Positions 1 to 8,350 of a stretch of DNA of 64,000 nt are shown here, piece after piece (the first letter of the stretch is position 1; every line of letters starts with the position of its first letter). The stretch lies in the NCBI GenBank assembly GCA_052117325.1, contig JBQKJJ010000001.1; one strand, 5' to 3'. A model generated the notes under the pieces. The model ran no database searches. It was not told the origin of the DNA and saw nothing but the letters and a program-made list of their open reading frames with translations. The position numbers were made by a program, and so were the translations under genes. The stretch is from CAG-964 sp902789345. GTDB lineage: Bacteria > Bacillota > Clostridia > Oscillospirales > Acutalibacteraceae.

Positions 1-370
1 AGCAACAAGTTAACATTATGCTCTATGCTTCGCCAATTCTTTCTAATGCACATTTTTACAAAGAAGATTTTTTAAATATTCTTGACTGCAAGGCAGAATT
101 TCAGCGCAAAAGGCAATGTCACATTGGATTAATAGTGCTTCAAACTGCGGCATACCTCAAATTCAGAAGTGCGCCAAAACTATGGTTAATTGGCTTACGG
201 GTATTCTTAATTCATTCGCATCAAATATCACAAACGGTTTTACGGAAGGCTGCAACAACAAGATTAAAGTACTCAAGCGTAACGCTTATGGTTTCACCAA
301 CTTCAAGCGTTTCCGTAATCGTATTCTTCATATTTTTTCACATCAAAACCAAAAACAAGTGGCAACCTAG
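1..370 (+). pseudogene. ISL3-family transposase, C-terminal fragment, frameshifted
   Basis: This is the last part of an ISL3-type DDE transposase, cut by the window edge. Frame 3 carries LYASPILSNAHFYKEDF up to about base 116. The homology then continues in frame 2 from MSHWINSAS to the end, including the family-typical NGFTEGCNNKIKVLKR and YGFTNFKRFRNRILH. One indel near bases 105-116 therefore splits the gene. The element is probably inactive unless the family uses programmed frameshifting here, which ISL3 members normally do not. Its right terminal repeat lies just downstream at 407-435. Confidence 0.85.
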
Positions 371-406
371 TCCATCGCCACTTGTTTAAATCAATTTCCT
401 TTTTAC

Positions 407-435
407 GGTTTTACCCCAACTATTGACACAGAGCC
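407..435. repeat. Right terminal inverted repeat of ISL3-like element
   Basis: Read on the minus strand this is GGCTCTGTGTCAATAGTTGG followed by GGTAAAACC. It has the GGCTCT start and TTGGGGT core seen at ISL3-family ends, and it sits 37 bases after the transposase stop. A related end occurs alone at 3361. Confidence 0.7.
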
Positions 436-485
436 AAATTCTCCAATGCCCTTTTTGTATGCTGTAATTAAATATAATAAAAAGA

Positions 486-514
486 CTTAACACCGGCAAA
501 AAGCCGGTGTTAAG
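486..514 (-). terminator. Terminator of the CdaR-like gene
   Basis: A 12-bp perfect stem, CTTAACACCGGC with a 5-base loop, is followed on the minus strand by TCTTTTTATT. It lies 28 bases past the stop of the regulator. Confidence 0.85.
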
Positions 515-541
515 CCAAGGTCAAAACTAAGTCTTATGTAA

Positions 542-1627
542 TTAGTATTTAGCAGGGTTAGCTGAAAGATATTTTTTAACCATCAGTGCTACTTTAAACA
601 CAATGGCATCCTCAAACTCACGCAGGTCAAGACCTGTCAGTTTCTTTATCTTTTCAAGTCTGTACACCAAAGTATTTCTGTGTACAAAAAGCTTTCTTGA
701 GGTTTCTGATACATTCAGGCTGTTCTCAAAGAATTTCTGAATGGTAAACAGAGTTTCCTGGTCAAGCGACTCTATAGAGCTTTTTTTGAATACTTCTTTT
801 AGGAACATTTCGCACAATGTTGTTGGCAGCTGATAAATAAGTCTTGCAATACCAAGGTTGTCATAGCTGATAATAGACCTTTCGGTGTCAAATACCTTAC
901 CAACCTCAAGTGCAACCTGGGCCTCTTTAAATGAACTGGCAAGATCCTTAATGCCTGTTACAACAGTACCTATACCTACCGTACAGTGTGTATAGAATTC
1001 GCTTGAAAGTGTGTCTACAATAGAGCTTGCAAGCTTTTCAAGGTCTTTAGAATCTATTCCTGTGCGTATTTCCTTTACCAAAGCAATATCCGTTTCGTTT
1101 ATGCTTATAACAAAGTCCTTTGACTTGTCAGGGAAGAAGTTTTGTACAACATCATAAGCAGAAATGTCTGTTTTTGATGTTACCTTAATAAGCATACAAA
1201 CTCTGGTAACTTCAGAATTAAATCTAAGCTCTCTTGCCTTTAGGTAAATATCACCCGGTAAAATGTTGTCAAGAATAACATTTTTAATAAAGTTTGCTCT
1301 GTCATATTTTTCGTCATAGTATTGCTTTATGCTGCTTAACGATACTGCCAAAAGCTGTGCATATCTCTGGGCAATATCATCACTTCCCTCAATAAATACT
1401 GCATATTCGCTGCTGCTGCCTGTGCCAAACGACTTAAATGTTTGTCCATTTATTACAAATGGAGTTGACGCACTAAGTGTTTCAGTTGTGACACTATCAA
1501 TTACTTCGCCGATTCTGCCAAGCTCACTGCAGGCAATTACTACTGAAGTATCATCAATAACGCCAATAGCACGGTCAACGGCGTCTTTCATTTGGTGAAT
1601 AACACCTTGAAACAGTCTGTTAGACAT
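542..1627 (-). CDS. CdaR/PucR-family transcriptional regulator
   Basis: A 361-residue regulator of the sugar-diacid regulator (CdaR) type. The C-terminal 60 residues form the PucR-type helix-turn-helix: NVSETSRKLFVHRNTLVYRL followed by EKIKKLTGLDLREFEDAI. A middle region of about residues 130-270 fits the degenerate GGDEF-like module of this family. The N-terminal third (DDTSVVIACSELGRIGE) resembles a ligand-sensing domain. The start has a GAGGGA site 7 bases upstream. No catabolic genes flank it: it stands alone, divergent from rplM, with its own terminator. The ligand and targets cannot be inferred here. Confidence 0.85.
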   Translation of the reverse strand: MSNRLFQGVIHQMKDAVDRAIGVIDDTSVVIACSELGRIGEVIDSVTTETLSASTPFVINGQTFKSFGTGSSSEYAVFIEGSDDIAQRYAQLLAVSLSSIKQYYDEKYDRANFIKNVILDNILPGDIYLKARELRFNSEVTRVCMLIKVTSKTDISAYDVVQNFFPDKSKDFVISINETDIALVKEIRTGIDSKDLEKLASSIVDTLSSEFYTHCTVGIGTVVTGIKDLASSFKEAQVALEVGKVFDTERSIISYDNLGIARLIYQLPTTLCEMFLKEVFKKSSIESLDQETLFTIQKFFENSLNVSETSRKLFVHRNTLVYRLEKIKKLTGLDLREFEDAIVFKVALMVKKYLSANPAKY

Positions 1628-2298
1628 ATAAAATCCCTCGCAATTTCTAAAAATTTAATTATCATTTATTCGTTACGATACTTTTGTAAAAATATCACTA
1701 AAAATAATCTTGCACATTGTGAGTTTATTTTCTATCATATCCATTTTACACAAAAATTTTGAAAATTGCAACAGTTTTAACAATAAAAAAGAGTTAATAT
1801 CAAAATTTATTTTACCAACATTAATATATGTGTTAAATATTAACTACAGTTGTGCACACAAATGCGCGGCTTTGAATCAAACTGCCGCTGCGTAGTTGTA
1901 GAGGCAGACACATAACAAGCGTGTCTGCCTCATTGAGTAAGGAAATAAAAATGAAATGAAAAAGATGTATGCGTAATTTACAGTTCCCCAATGGCAAAAT
2001 AACAAATCGTAGGGGAAAACACATCCTAACAAAACACTACCAAAATACAACAAGGAAACACCCTCTTGTACTGCTATTATAACACAAAACATATTTATAA
2101 TAAAGACTTTTCAAAAAAATAATTTATTTTGTCTATAATAACCAATTTACAAATTTAAGTATATGTATGTTGAATAATTTATTTGAGAGTTAATATTAAT
2201 TATTTTGAAATAGCAAATGAGTAAATAAGAGAAATTAAGAGTAAATTGAAGAAAACAAGAGATAATATATATGTAAATTAAATTTTTTAAAAAATCTG
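1628..2298. other. Long divergent intergenic region with a strong palindrome
   Basis: A 670-base A+T-rich gap between the regulator and rplM. It contains a perfect 11-bp palindrome at 1901-1931 (GAGGCAGACAC, loop, GTGTCTGCCTC) with no T-run on either side, so it is not an obvious terminator. Small reading frames here, mainly on the minus strand at 1877-2092, have Cys/Phe-rich nonsense-like translations and were not called. Confidence 0.6.
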
Positions 2299-2327
2299 TT
2301 GACTTTGCCACTTGCCTATGGTATTAT
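2299..2327 (+). promoter_or_regulatory. SigA-type promoter of rplM-rpsI
   Basis: TTGACT (2299-2304), a 17-base spacer, then TATTAT (2322-2327). It lies about 70 bases before the rplM start. Confidence 0.8.
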
Positions 2328-2333
2328 CATACC

Positions 2334-2370
2334 TGCGACAAGTTTAGGGCTTTACGCCCTACAAAAAAGA
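2334..2370 (+). promoter_or_regulatory. Probable L13 autoregulatory leader
   Basis: The short rplM 5' leader folds into a hairpin TAGGGC-TTTAC-GCCCTA (2345-2361), preceded by TGCGACAAGTT. Its place, size and single GC hairpin fit the L13 leader of Firmicutes, at which L13 controls rplM-rpsI. The class assignment is from memory of the family, not from a model search. Confidence 0.5.
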
Positions 2371-2395
2371 TTTATTTTATACGGAGGAAAGATAT

Positions 2396-2824
2396 ATGTC
2401 TACTTTTATGGCAAAAAAAGGCGAAGTAGAACGCAAGTGGTATATTCTTGATGCTGCCGGCAAGCCACTGGGCCGCACAGCTGCTCAGGCTGCTACTCTG
2501 TTAAGAGGCAAGCACAAGCCAACTTATACACCACATGTTGACTGCGGCGATTATGTTATCATCATTAACTGTGACAAGGCTGTGCTAACAGGCAACAAGC
2601 TTACACAAAAGCACTGGTACCGTCACACAGGTTATGTTGGTCACCTAAAGGATACAAGATATGATACACTTATGGCTTCAAGACCTGAAAAGGCAATGGA
2701 GTTGGCTGTTAAGGGTATGATTCCATCAAACACAATCGGCAGAGCAGCTTTACTAAGACTAAAGCTGGTTGCAGGCGAAGAGCACAAGCACCAGGCACAA
2801 AAGCCTGAGGTTTGGGACAAGTAA
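2396..2824 (+). CDS. rplM: 50S ribosomal protein L13
   Basis: A full-length 142-residue L13, an early-binding large-subunit protein. Typical sequence includes KWYILDAAGKPLGRTA near the N-terminus and TYTPHVDCGDYVIIIN. A GGAGG site 8 bases upstream fixes the ATG at 2396; the next Met (MAKKGEV, 2405) is a less likely start. It is followed after 17 bases by rpsI, the conserved rplM-rpsI operon. Confidence 0.98.
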   Translation: MSTFMAKKGEVERKWYILDAAGKPLGRTAAQAATLLRGKHKPTYTPHVDCGDYVIIINCDKAVLTGNKLTQKHWYRHTGYVGHLKDTRYDTLMASRPEKAMELAVKGMIPSNTIGRAALLRLKLVAGEEHKHQAQKPEVWDK

Positions 2825-2841
2825 GAAAGGAGGCAACATAA

Positions 2842-3243
2842 ATGTACGATCAGAAACCACATTTTTACGGAACAGGTAGAAGAAAGAGCTCTGTAGCAAG
2901 AGTTAGACTATACCAGGGAACAGGTAAAATTACAATTAATGACAGAGATATTGACGAGTATTTCGGTCTTGATACACTAAAGCTAATCGTTCGTCAGCCT
3001 CTTGAGCTTACAGAAACAACTGAGAAGTTCGATGTAGTTTGCAGAGTTGCAGGCGGCGGCGTAACAGGTCAGGCAGGTGCTATCCGTCACGGTATTTCAA
3101 GAGCACTGCTTCAGTATGACAGCGAAGCGCTAAGAGCTACACTAAAGAAGGCCGGCTTCCTAACTCGTGACCCAAGAATGAAAGAGCGTAAGAAATACGG
3201 TCTTAAGGCAGCTCGTAGAGCACCACAGTTCTCAAAGAGATAA
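2842..3243 (+). CDS. rpsI: 30S ribosomal protein S9
   Basis: A 133-residue S9, second gene of the L13-S9 operon, with an AAGGAGG site just before the start. The N-terminus YGTGRRKSSVARVRLYQGTG and the C-terminal RAPQFSKR are diagnostic; the terminal Lys-Arg tail reaches the ribosomal P site. It is complete and normal in length. Confidence 0.98.
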   Translation: MYDQKPHFYGTGRRKSSVARVRLYQGTGKITINDRDIDEYFGLDTLKLIVRQPLELTETTEKFDVVCRVAGGGVTGQAGAIRHGISRALLQYDSEALRATLKKAGFLTRDPRMKERKKYGLKAARRAPQFSKR

Positions 3244-3301
3244 TTATTTTCATAGCGTTGTTTGTACTCGGTTTTATGTGTACAAGCATGAAAAGAAGAT
3301 T

Positions 3302-3337
3302 AAAGCCTTTCACGGAATTGTCTGTGAAAGGCTTTTT
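3302..3337 (+). terminator. Terminator of rplM-rpsI
   Basis: AAAGCCTTTCAC pairs with GTGAAAGGCTTT across a 10-base loop and runs into TTTTTG, 59 bases after rpsI. Confidence 0.9.
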
Positions 3338-3360
3338 GTATGTCTAAAACTAAGGCATTA

Positions 3361-3400
3361 TGTGAATAGTTGGGGTGAAACAGCTTAAAAAGAATAATTC
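3361..3400 (+). repeat. Solitary ISL3-like terminal repeat
   Basis: TGTGAATAGTTGGGGTGAAA matches 18 of 20 bases of the terminal repeat of the element at 1-435 (TGTCAATAGTTGGGGTAAAA). Weaker similarity (AAAAAGAATAATTCATTTT against AAAAAGGAAATTGATTT) continues to about 3400. No transposase remains beside it. Confidence 0.55.
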
Positions 3401-3591
3401 ATTTTATGGTGACAGTTGAGAATAAATTTGTAAGACGACATTTAGCAGGGGGTGCGGTTTAAGGGATACCTGTCTAACCTCATTATTGTCTTGGCATTAG
3501 TTAATATAACCTCAGTTATTTTAGTTTGGCAATTCTGCCGATAATTTTAATCGGTTTATACTATTTATAGACATTATACCGTGAAATTATC

Positions 3592-3619
3592 TTGACAAAT
3601 TATTTGTAATATGTACACT
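3592..3619 (+). promoter_or_regulatory. Promoter of the secreted CAP protein
   Basis: TTGACA (3592-3597) lies 16 bases before TACACT (3614-3619). It overlaps the upstream ATG at 3611, which argues for the downstream start at 3674. Confidence 0.5.
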
Positions 3620-3673
3620 ATTATTTGTAAGCAGTATAATTTAGTACTATGGGGAGAATTTAGGAGGAAAAAT

Positions 3674-5767
3674 ATGGGAAAATTAAACAAAATAACCTCG
3701 GCGTTATTGTCAGTAATTATGGTTATAGGTATATTCAGTGCTATACCGTTTGTTGCAAGTGCGGCCACAAGCGGTAGTTATGAATACAGTGTAAACAGTG
3801 ACAACACTGCCAAAATAACAAAATATATCGACAATGGCAGCAAAACAGTCACCATACCAAGCAGCATTACAAATATTGGTGAATTTGCATTTAGAGGCTG
3901 CACAGGTTTGACAAGTGTAACTATACCGAGCACTGTTACACAAATAGGTAATTACGCATTTGGATACATATATAGTAATAATTATTCCGTTAAAATTGAC
4001 GGTTTTACTGTATACGGTACAAAGGGAACTGCAGCGGAAAAATATGCATATAGCAATGGTTTTAATTTTGTTGAGGGTGTAGCGGCGGTTGACCCTACAG
4101 AGGTAAAGCTGAACCAAAGCAGTCTAACACTGGGCGTAGGTGATAGTTATATTCTGGTAAGCACCGTTTTACCGTCAGATGCAAACAATAAAATCTGTAC
4201 ATGGTATACAAGTAACGGCAGTGTAGCCACAGTTGGCAGCACAGGTAAAGTAACAGCAAAAGCTGTAGGTACAGCTGTAATAACAGCAAAAACAGTAAAC
4301 GGAAAAACAGCCACTTGTAAAGTAACGGTAAAGCCGGCACCAACAGGTGTAAAAATCAGCCCAACAGCTCTAACCTTGGGCAAAGGTGAAAGCTATGTTC
4401 TGAAAAGTACCGTTTCGCCGACAGATGCAAAAAATAAAACCTGTACATGGTCTACAAACAACAGCAGTATAGCTATAGTAAGCAGCACAGGTAAAGTAAC
4501 GGCAAAAGCTGTAGGTACAGCTGTAATAACAGCAAAAACAGTAAACGGAAAAACAGCCACTTGTAAAGTAACGGTAAAACCGGCACCAACAAGTGTAAAA
4601 ACCAGCCCAACAACTTTGACTTTAGGCAAAGGCGAAAGCTATACAATAAAGGAAAGCACCAGCAGTGGCAGTTATGCAAATAATGCCAACTTAAAGTGGA
4701 CAAGTACAAACACAAATGTAGTAACTGTAAAAAAGGGCAGCGGTAACGCGGCAGTGCTAAAGGCAACAGGTCAGGGCACAGCAAATGTAAAAATAACTTT
4801 GTACAACGGAAAAACAGCTACCTGTAAGGTAACAGTAAAGCCGGCACCAACAAGTGTAAAAATTAACCCAACAAGTCTGACATTAGGCAAGGGAGAGGGT
4901 TATACAATAAGTGCAAGCACCAGCAGTGGCAGCTATGCAAATAATGCCAACATAAAGTGGACAAGCACAAATACCAAAGTTGTAACTGTGAAAAAGGGCA
5001 GTGGCAATAAAGCAGAGCTAAAGGCCGTAGGCAAGGGTACAGCAAATGTAAAAATAACCCTGTATAACGGAAAGACAGCCACCTGTAAAGTAACAGTAAA
5101 ACCGGCACCCACAAGCGTAAAAGTTAGTCCAAGTTCGGTTACTTTGGATGTTGGTAAAAGCTATACTGTAAGCGAAATCACCAACAGCGGCAGCTATGCA
5201 AATGCTACCAACCTAAAATGGACAAGCACAAACACAAAGGTTGTAACTGTGAAAAAGGGCAGCGGCAACAAAGCGGTGCTAAAGGCAGTAGGTACAGGCA
5301 CAGCGAATGTAAAAATAACCCTGTTTAACGGTAAAACAGCAACCTGTAAGGTAACCGTTAACTGCAGTGATATTAACTCTGCTAAAACAGAAAAGGACTA
5401 TTACACATTAAGCTACAAGGTTTATGAGATAGTTAACCAAGAGAGAATAAAAGCAGGTGTAAAACCGCTGAGATTCAACGATAAAGTGAACAAGGCTGCC
5501 ATGAAAAGGGCTAATGAGTGTCATAAGTACTTCTCTCACACCAGACCTAACGGGAAAGACTGTTTTACAGTGTTTAGTGAGTTTGGAATAAAACAAAGTT
5601 ACGCCGGTGAGAATATAGCTTTAGGCTACAGTGCCCCTAAGTATGTTATGGAAGGATGGATGCAGTCAAAGGGACACAGGGATAATATTTTAAACCCTGT
5701 CTTTACTGATTTTGGCTGCGGCGTTTGCAGTACAGGTGAGTGGACTCAATTATTTTGCAGAATATAG
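3674..5767 (+). CDS. Secreted CAP-domain protein with LRR and five Big_2 repeats
   Basis: A 697-residue exported protein. Order: signal peptide (LLSVIMVIGIFSAIPFVASA, residues about 10-32); a BspA-type leucine-rich repeat segment (TVTIPSSITNIGEFAFRGC, about 35-135); five bacterial Ig-like group 2 repeats (about 138-560), each ending NGKTATCKVTVKPAPT; and a C-terminal CAP/SCP domain (about 577-697) with SHTRPNGKDCF, YAGENIA and GHRDNIL. No LPXTG or membrane anchor is seen, so it is probably secreted or held non-covalently. The start at 3674 follows TAGGAGG; an earlier ATG at 3611 would lie inside the promoter and lacks a site. Repeats 1 and 2 are nearly identical at DNA level, which suggests recent duplication. 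The substrate is unknown. Confidence 0.85.
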   Translation: MGKLNKITSALLSVIMVIGIFSAIPFVASAATSGSYEYSVNSDNTAKITKYIDNGSKTVTIPSSITNIGEFAFRGCTGLTSVTIPSTVTQIGNYAFGYIYSNNYSVKIDGFTVYGTKGTAAEKYAYSNGFNFVEGVAAVDPTEVKLNQSSLTLGVGDSYILVSTVLPSDANNKICTWYTSNGSVATVGSTGKVTAKAVGTAVITAKTVNGKTATCKVTVKPAPTGVKISPTALTLGKGESYVLKSTVSPTDAKNKTCTWSTNNSSIAIVSSTGKVTAKAVGTAVITAKTVNGKTATCKVTVKPAPTSVKTSPTTLTLGKGESYTIKESTSSGSYANNANLKWTSTNTNVVTVKKGSGNAAVLKATGQGTANVKITLYNGKTATCKVTVKPAPTSVKINPTSLTLGKGEGYTISASTSSGSYANNANIKWTSTNTKVVTVKKGSGNKAELKAVGKGTANVKITLYNGKTATCKVTVKPAPTSVKVSPSSVTLDVGKSYTVSEITNSGSYANATNLKWTSTNTKVVTVKKGSGNKAVLKAVGTGTANVKITLFNGKTATCKVTVNCSDINSAKTEKDYYTLSYKVYEIVNQERIKAGVKPLRFNDKVNKAAMKRANECHKYFSHTRPNGKDCFTVFSEFGIKQSYAGENIALGYSAPKYVMEGWMQSKGHRDNILNPVFTDFGCGVCSTGEWTQLFCRI

Positions 5768-5824
5768 GTCTTAGAGAGCTATAAATATTAGTTAAAGCCC
5801 CTATAGTATTTTTTGATTTGATAA

Positions 5825-5863
5825 ATACCCTCTTTACCGAAAAAGCGGTAGGGAGGGTATTTT
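5825..5863 (+). terminator. Terminator of the CAP-protein gene
   Basis: ATACCCTC-TTTACCG pairs with CGGTA-GGGAGGGTAT and is followed by TTTT. Confidence 0.8.
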
Positions 5864-5975
5864 AATGAAACTTCATTTAATTTTCAGTGAGCTATGCACA
5901 TTTGTTCTATCTACAGTCCGTTTGTGATATGGCACAGAGAGATTTGGCGGATAATGCAGGTAAAAATATAGACAA

Positions 5976-6004
5976 CAAAAAGGGACGCTTACACAAGCGC
6001 CCCT
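5976..6004 (-). terminator. Terminator of the small membrane protein gene
   Basis: On the minus strand AGGGGCGCTT pairs with AAGCGTCCCT and is followed by TTTTTG, about 50 bases beyond the stop at 6054. Confidence 0.7.
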
Positions 6005-6053
6005 AAAAATACTGTTGTATTCAAGAAAAGGTGTTAAGGTACCTTTAGTATAC

Positions 6054-6224
6054 CTACTGTATAGAGCAGTCTAAATACTCATCAAGCTCCTTGTCTTGCT
6101 TTTTCCTTTTCTTTTCTCTAATTACCAAAAAAGCTGTTATAGTTGTGGCTATAGCTGTAATGGTGGCTATAGCTGCAATTATTATGGCAATTTTGCTGTG
6201 ACAGTTATCGTTTCTTTTTAGCAT
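6054..6224 (-). CDS. Small single-pass membrane protein, unknown function
   Basis: A 56-residue protein. A polar N-terminus (MLKRNDNCHSK) precedes one transmembrane helix of repetitive Ile/Ala/Thr (IAIIIAAIATITAIATTITA), then a Lys/Arg-rich stretch (REKKRKKQDK) and an acidic end (ELDEYLDCSIQ). The charge pattern predicts the C-terminus in the cytosol. A perfect GGGAGGT site 7 bases before the ATG at 6224, and a terminator, argue that it is a real gene. I do not recognise the family. Confidence 0.7.
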   Translation of the reverse strand: MLKRNDNCHSKIAIIIAAIATITAIATTITAFLVIREKKRKKQDKELDEYLDCSIQ

Positions 6225-6924
6225 TAGAATTACCTCCCAGCCAATAAATTTATACACTCATTCTTTATTATTATAATACCCAAAACCGAGGCAAATGTCA
6301 ACCGGATTTTTATTTAATTCTTTTTAACAAAATGTAAACGAAAAATGCCCGGCTATATTTGTAAAAATATTTATATGTGTAATTATATAAGCCTGCATTC
6401 GTTAAAAAACAGTTTGGCAATTATTAATTTTATGTTTAACGGATGTTAATATTTTGTACAAATATACATAGTAGTATATAGGCATAGAATAAATAAAACA
6501 GTTTAGAAAGTTTCATTTTTTATCTCCCTTTTAATATATAAAAAAGAAGAATGCTCGCCTGGTGCGGGCTTCTTTTTTTGCATTATTTTGGAATGTAAAT
6601 TGTGTTATAGGGGAATAAACACGGAAAAGTAGGTGTATTTGTTACATAAAATGCAACTTTTGTTGGTTGAAATTTCATTTGTGACCGCATATAATTCATT
6701 ACACAAGGTAATTATGTAACAAATTTTTTAAATTGGTCATAATTAATTGCACAATGGTTATAATTATAATCAAACAGCCGCTAAAGGTTGCCGATTATGC
6801 TTGAAATTAACGGCAACTAGTGGTAAAATCATAACCAATAAGAGGATAAGTATTTACTGCGGTTGAAACCGTTAAAAATGCTTTAATTGTGCTTATTAAT
6901 ATTATTATGGATGGAGGTAATTAA
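6225..6924. other. A+T-rich gap upstream of the V-ATPase operon
   Basis: 700 bases without a convincing gene. It holds a hairpin with a T7 run (6543-6579, listed separately), a small hairpin TTGCCG-loop-CGGCAA near 6788-6816, and two overlapping TATAAT boxes at 6759-6770. The boxes are the best candidates for the operon's -10 element, but no good -35 accompanies them. Confidence 0.5.
6543..6579 (+). terminator. Orphan terminator hairpin
   Basis: AGAAG-AAT-GC-T-CGC pairs imperfectly with GCG-G-GC-TTCT and is followed by T7. No gene ends close to it on the plus strand. The minus-strand side is also T-rich. Confidence 0.55.
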
Positions 6925-7236
6925 ATGCAGGATATGTTGTCTAAAATTGTCAATATGGACGAAAAGGTTCGTGTTGAGAATAAACAGGCAGAGCAGCGAA
7001 AAGCTGATTCTTATAAAAAGATAGCCAAGAAAAAAGACGACATCTATAATGATTACATCAGCCGTGCAAGAGTAAGAATAAAAAAGAACGAGGTTGTTGA
7101 GCGTGCTGCCGCCGAAAAGAAGTGGCATGAGCTTGAAGCTAAGCAAAAGGAATGCTTAGAACAGCTTGACAAGGCTTATGCCCAGAAGGGTCAGCAGTGG
7201 ATTAACGCTATTGTTGACAATGTTATTAATTCTTGA
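6925..7236 (+). CDS. V-type ATP synthase subunit G/H-like stalk protein
   Basis: A 103-residue, highly charged, helical protein (EQRKADSYKKIAKKKDD, EKKWHELEAKQKECLEQ) that opens the V-ATPase operon. This is the position of the peripheral-stalk coiled-coil subunit (NtpF of Enterococcus, subunit H/G of archaea), which pairs with subunit E. Sequence identity within this family is weak, so position carries most of the weight. An ATGGAGGT site lies 7 bases upstream. The next gene starts 33 bases on. Confidence 0.7.
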   Translation: MQDMLSKIVNMDEKVRVENKQAEQRKADSYKKIAKKKDDIYNDYISRARVRIKKNEVVERAAAEKKWHELEAKQKECLEQLDKAYAQKGQQWINAIVDNVINS

Positions 7237-7269
7237 TTTTTTATTCATCTCAAACAAGGAGGGATAGGT

Positions 7270-8304
7270 GTGGCATTATCATATGCGTCAAATGCCATTT
7301 TTTCAAAGGCAAGAGCTATGTATGGCAAGCGTTTGAAAGAAAATGACTACGCTAAACTGCTTGGCTGTAATTCTGTACCGGAAATATTGTCGTGCCTAAA
7401 AGGCTACGAAAAGTACGCACCAATGCTTAATAAGCTAAGTGAACGGGATGTACATAGAGCACAGCTTGAGTCTGCACTTAAGCAGCAGCTGTTCCAGGAT
7501 TATGAATCCCTTTGTAGGTACGAAGTAACAGTAGGAGAAGATTTTTCCAAATACACCATTATGAGGGCGGAAATTAACCAGATAATGAATTTCCTTACAC
7601 TGCTAAACGGGGGAAACCCTCATGAGTTTTACAGTACACTGCCAAAATATTTTTTAAAGGTGTCTTCAATTAATTTTGCGGCGCTGTCTAACACAAACAA
7701 TTATGACGAGTTCTTGAACGCTTTGGGTAAGTCGGTATACGCCAAGCTGTTGGCACCATACAAACCTAAAAACGGAGAGCATATAGACATAACGACAGTA
7801 GAAAATGTACTTTTGTTCCATTTGTTTAAAACCGTTTATGAAATAGTTGATAAAACAAAGGGCGCAGAGCGTAATGCGCTTAAAAAAATGTTTGATACAA
7901 ATATTGATTTGCGTAATTTCACAAGAGTGCTGCGCATAAAGAAGTATTATAAGCTGGAGCCTGACGAAATTAAAAAGCTGTTGATTCCTTTTGGGTCTCT
8001 AAAAGCTAAGCAGATTGAGGCTTTGTGCAATGCACAGGATTCTAAAGAGCTTTTTGCCATTATGCAGCAAACTATGGCAGGCAGATGCATTCCTAGGCTT
8101 GAGTACAGCTATACCAGTGAAATACCACGCAGGGCTTTGTACGAAGAAAGCCACAAGCAAATGTATTTTTCGGTAAATCCTTCGGTTGTTTTGGTAGCGT
8201 ACCATGCGCTTGCAGAAACCGAGGTTGATAACATTATTCATATAATAGAGGGCGTGCGTTACGGCGTAGACGCCGAAAAGGTTAAGAGCCTGCTTATATA
8301 TTAA
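7270..8304 (+). CDS. ntpC: V-type ATP synthase subunit C (subunit d homologue)
   Basis: 344 residues of the V0-coupling subunit C, the funnel-shaped protein that links the central stalk to the membrane ring. The N-terminal YASNAIFSKARAMYGKRLKE, the repeated three-lobe pattern and the C-terminal YALAE-like HALAETEVDNIIHIIEGVRY match the family. The start is GTG at 7270, with AAGGAGGG 6 bases upstream. It stands second in the operon, before subunit I, instead of between E and A as in several other V-ATPase operons. Confidence 0.92.
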   Translation: MALSYASNAIFSKARAMYGKRLKENDYAKLLGCNSVPEILSCLKGYEKYAPMLNKLSERDVHRAQLESALKQQLFQDYESLCRYEVTVGEDFSKYTIMRAEINQIMNFLTLLNGGNPHEFYSTLPKYFLKVSSINFAALSNTNNYDEFLNALGKSVYAKLLAPYKPKNGEHIDITTVENVLLFHLFKTVYEIVDKTKGAERNALKKMFDTNIDLRNFTRVLRIKKYYKLEPDEIKKLLIPFGSLKAKQIEALCNAQDSKELFAIMQQTMAGRCIPRLEYSYTSEIPRRALYEESHKQMYFSVNPSVVLVAYHALAETEVDNIIHIIEGVRYGVDAEKVKSLLIY

Positions 8305-8350
8305 TGTTAATTATTTTACGATACTGTAAATTAAGAAGGGAGGAAGTGAA

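Noticed and set aside
1877..2092. Minus-strand small reading frames
   Set aside because: The TTG start has a weak AGAGGG, but the composition is noise-like and the frame runs through a perfect palindrome.
3674..5767. Tandem repeats as a CRISPR array
   Set aside because: Repeats are coding Ig-like modules of 246 bases, not short spaced repeats; no CRISPR array or cas gene was seen.
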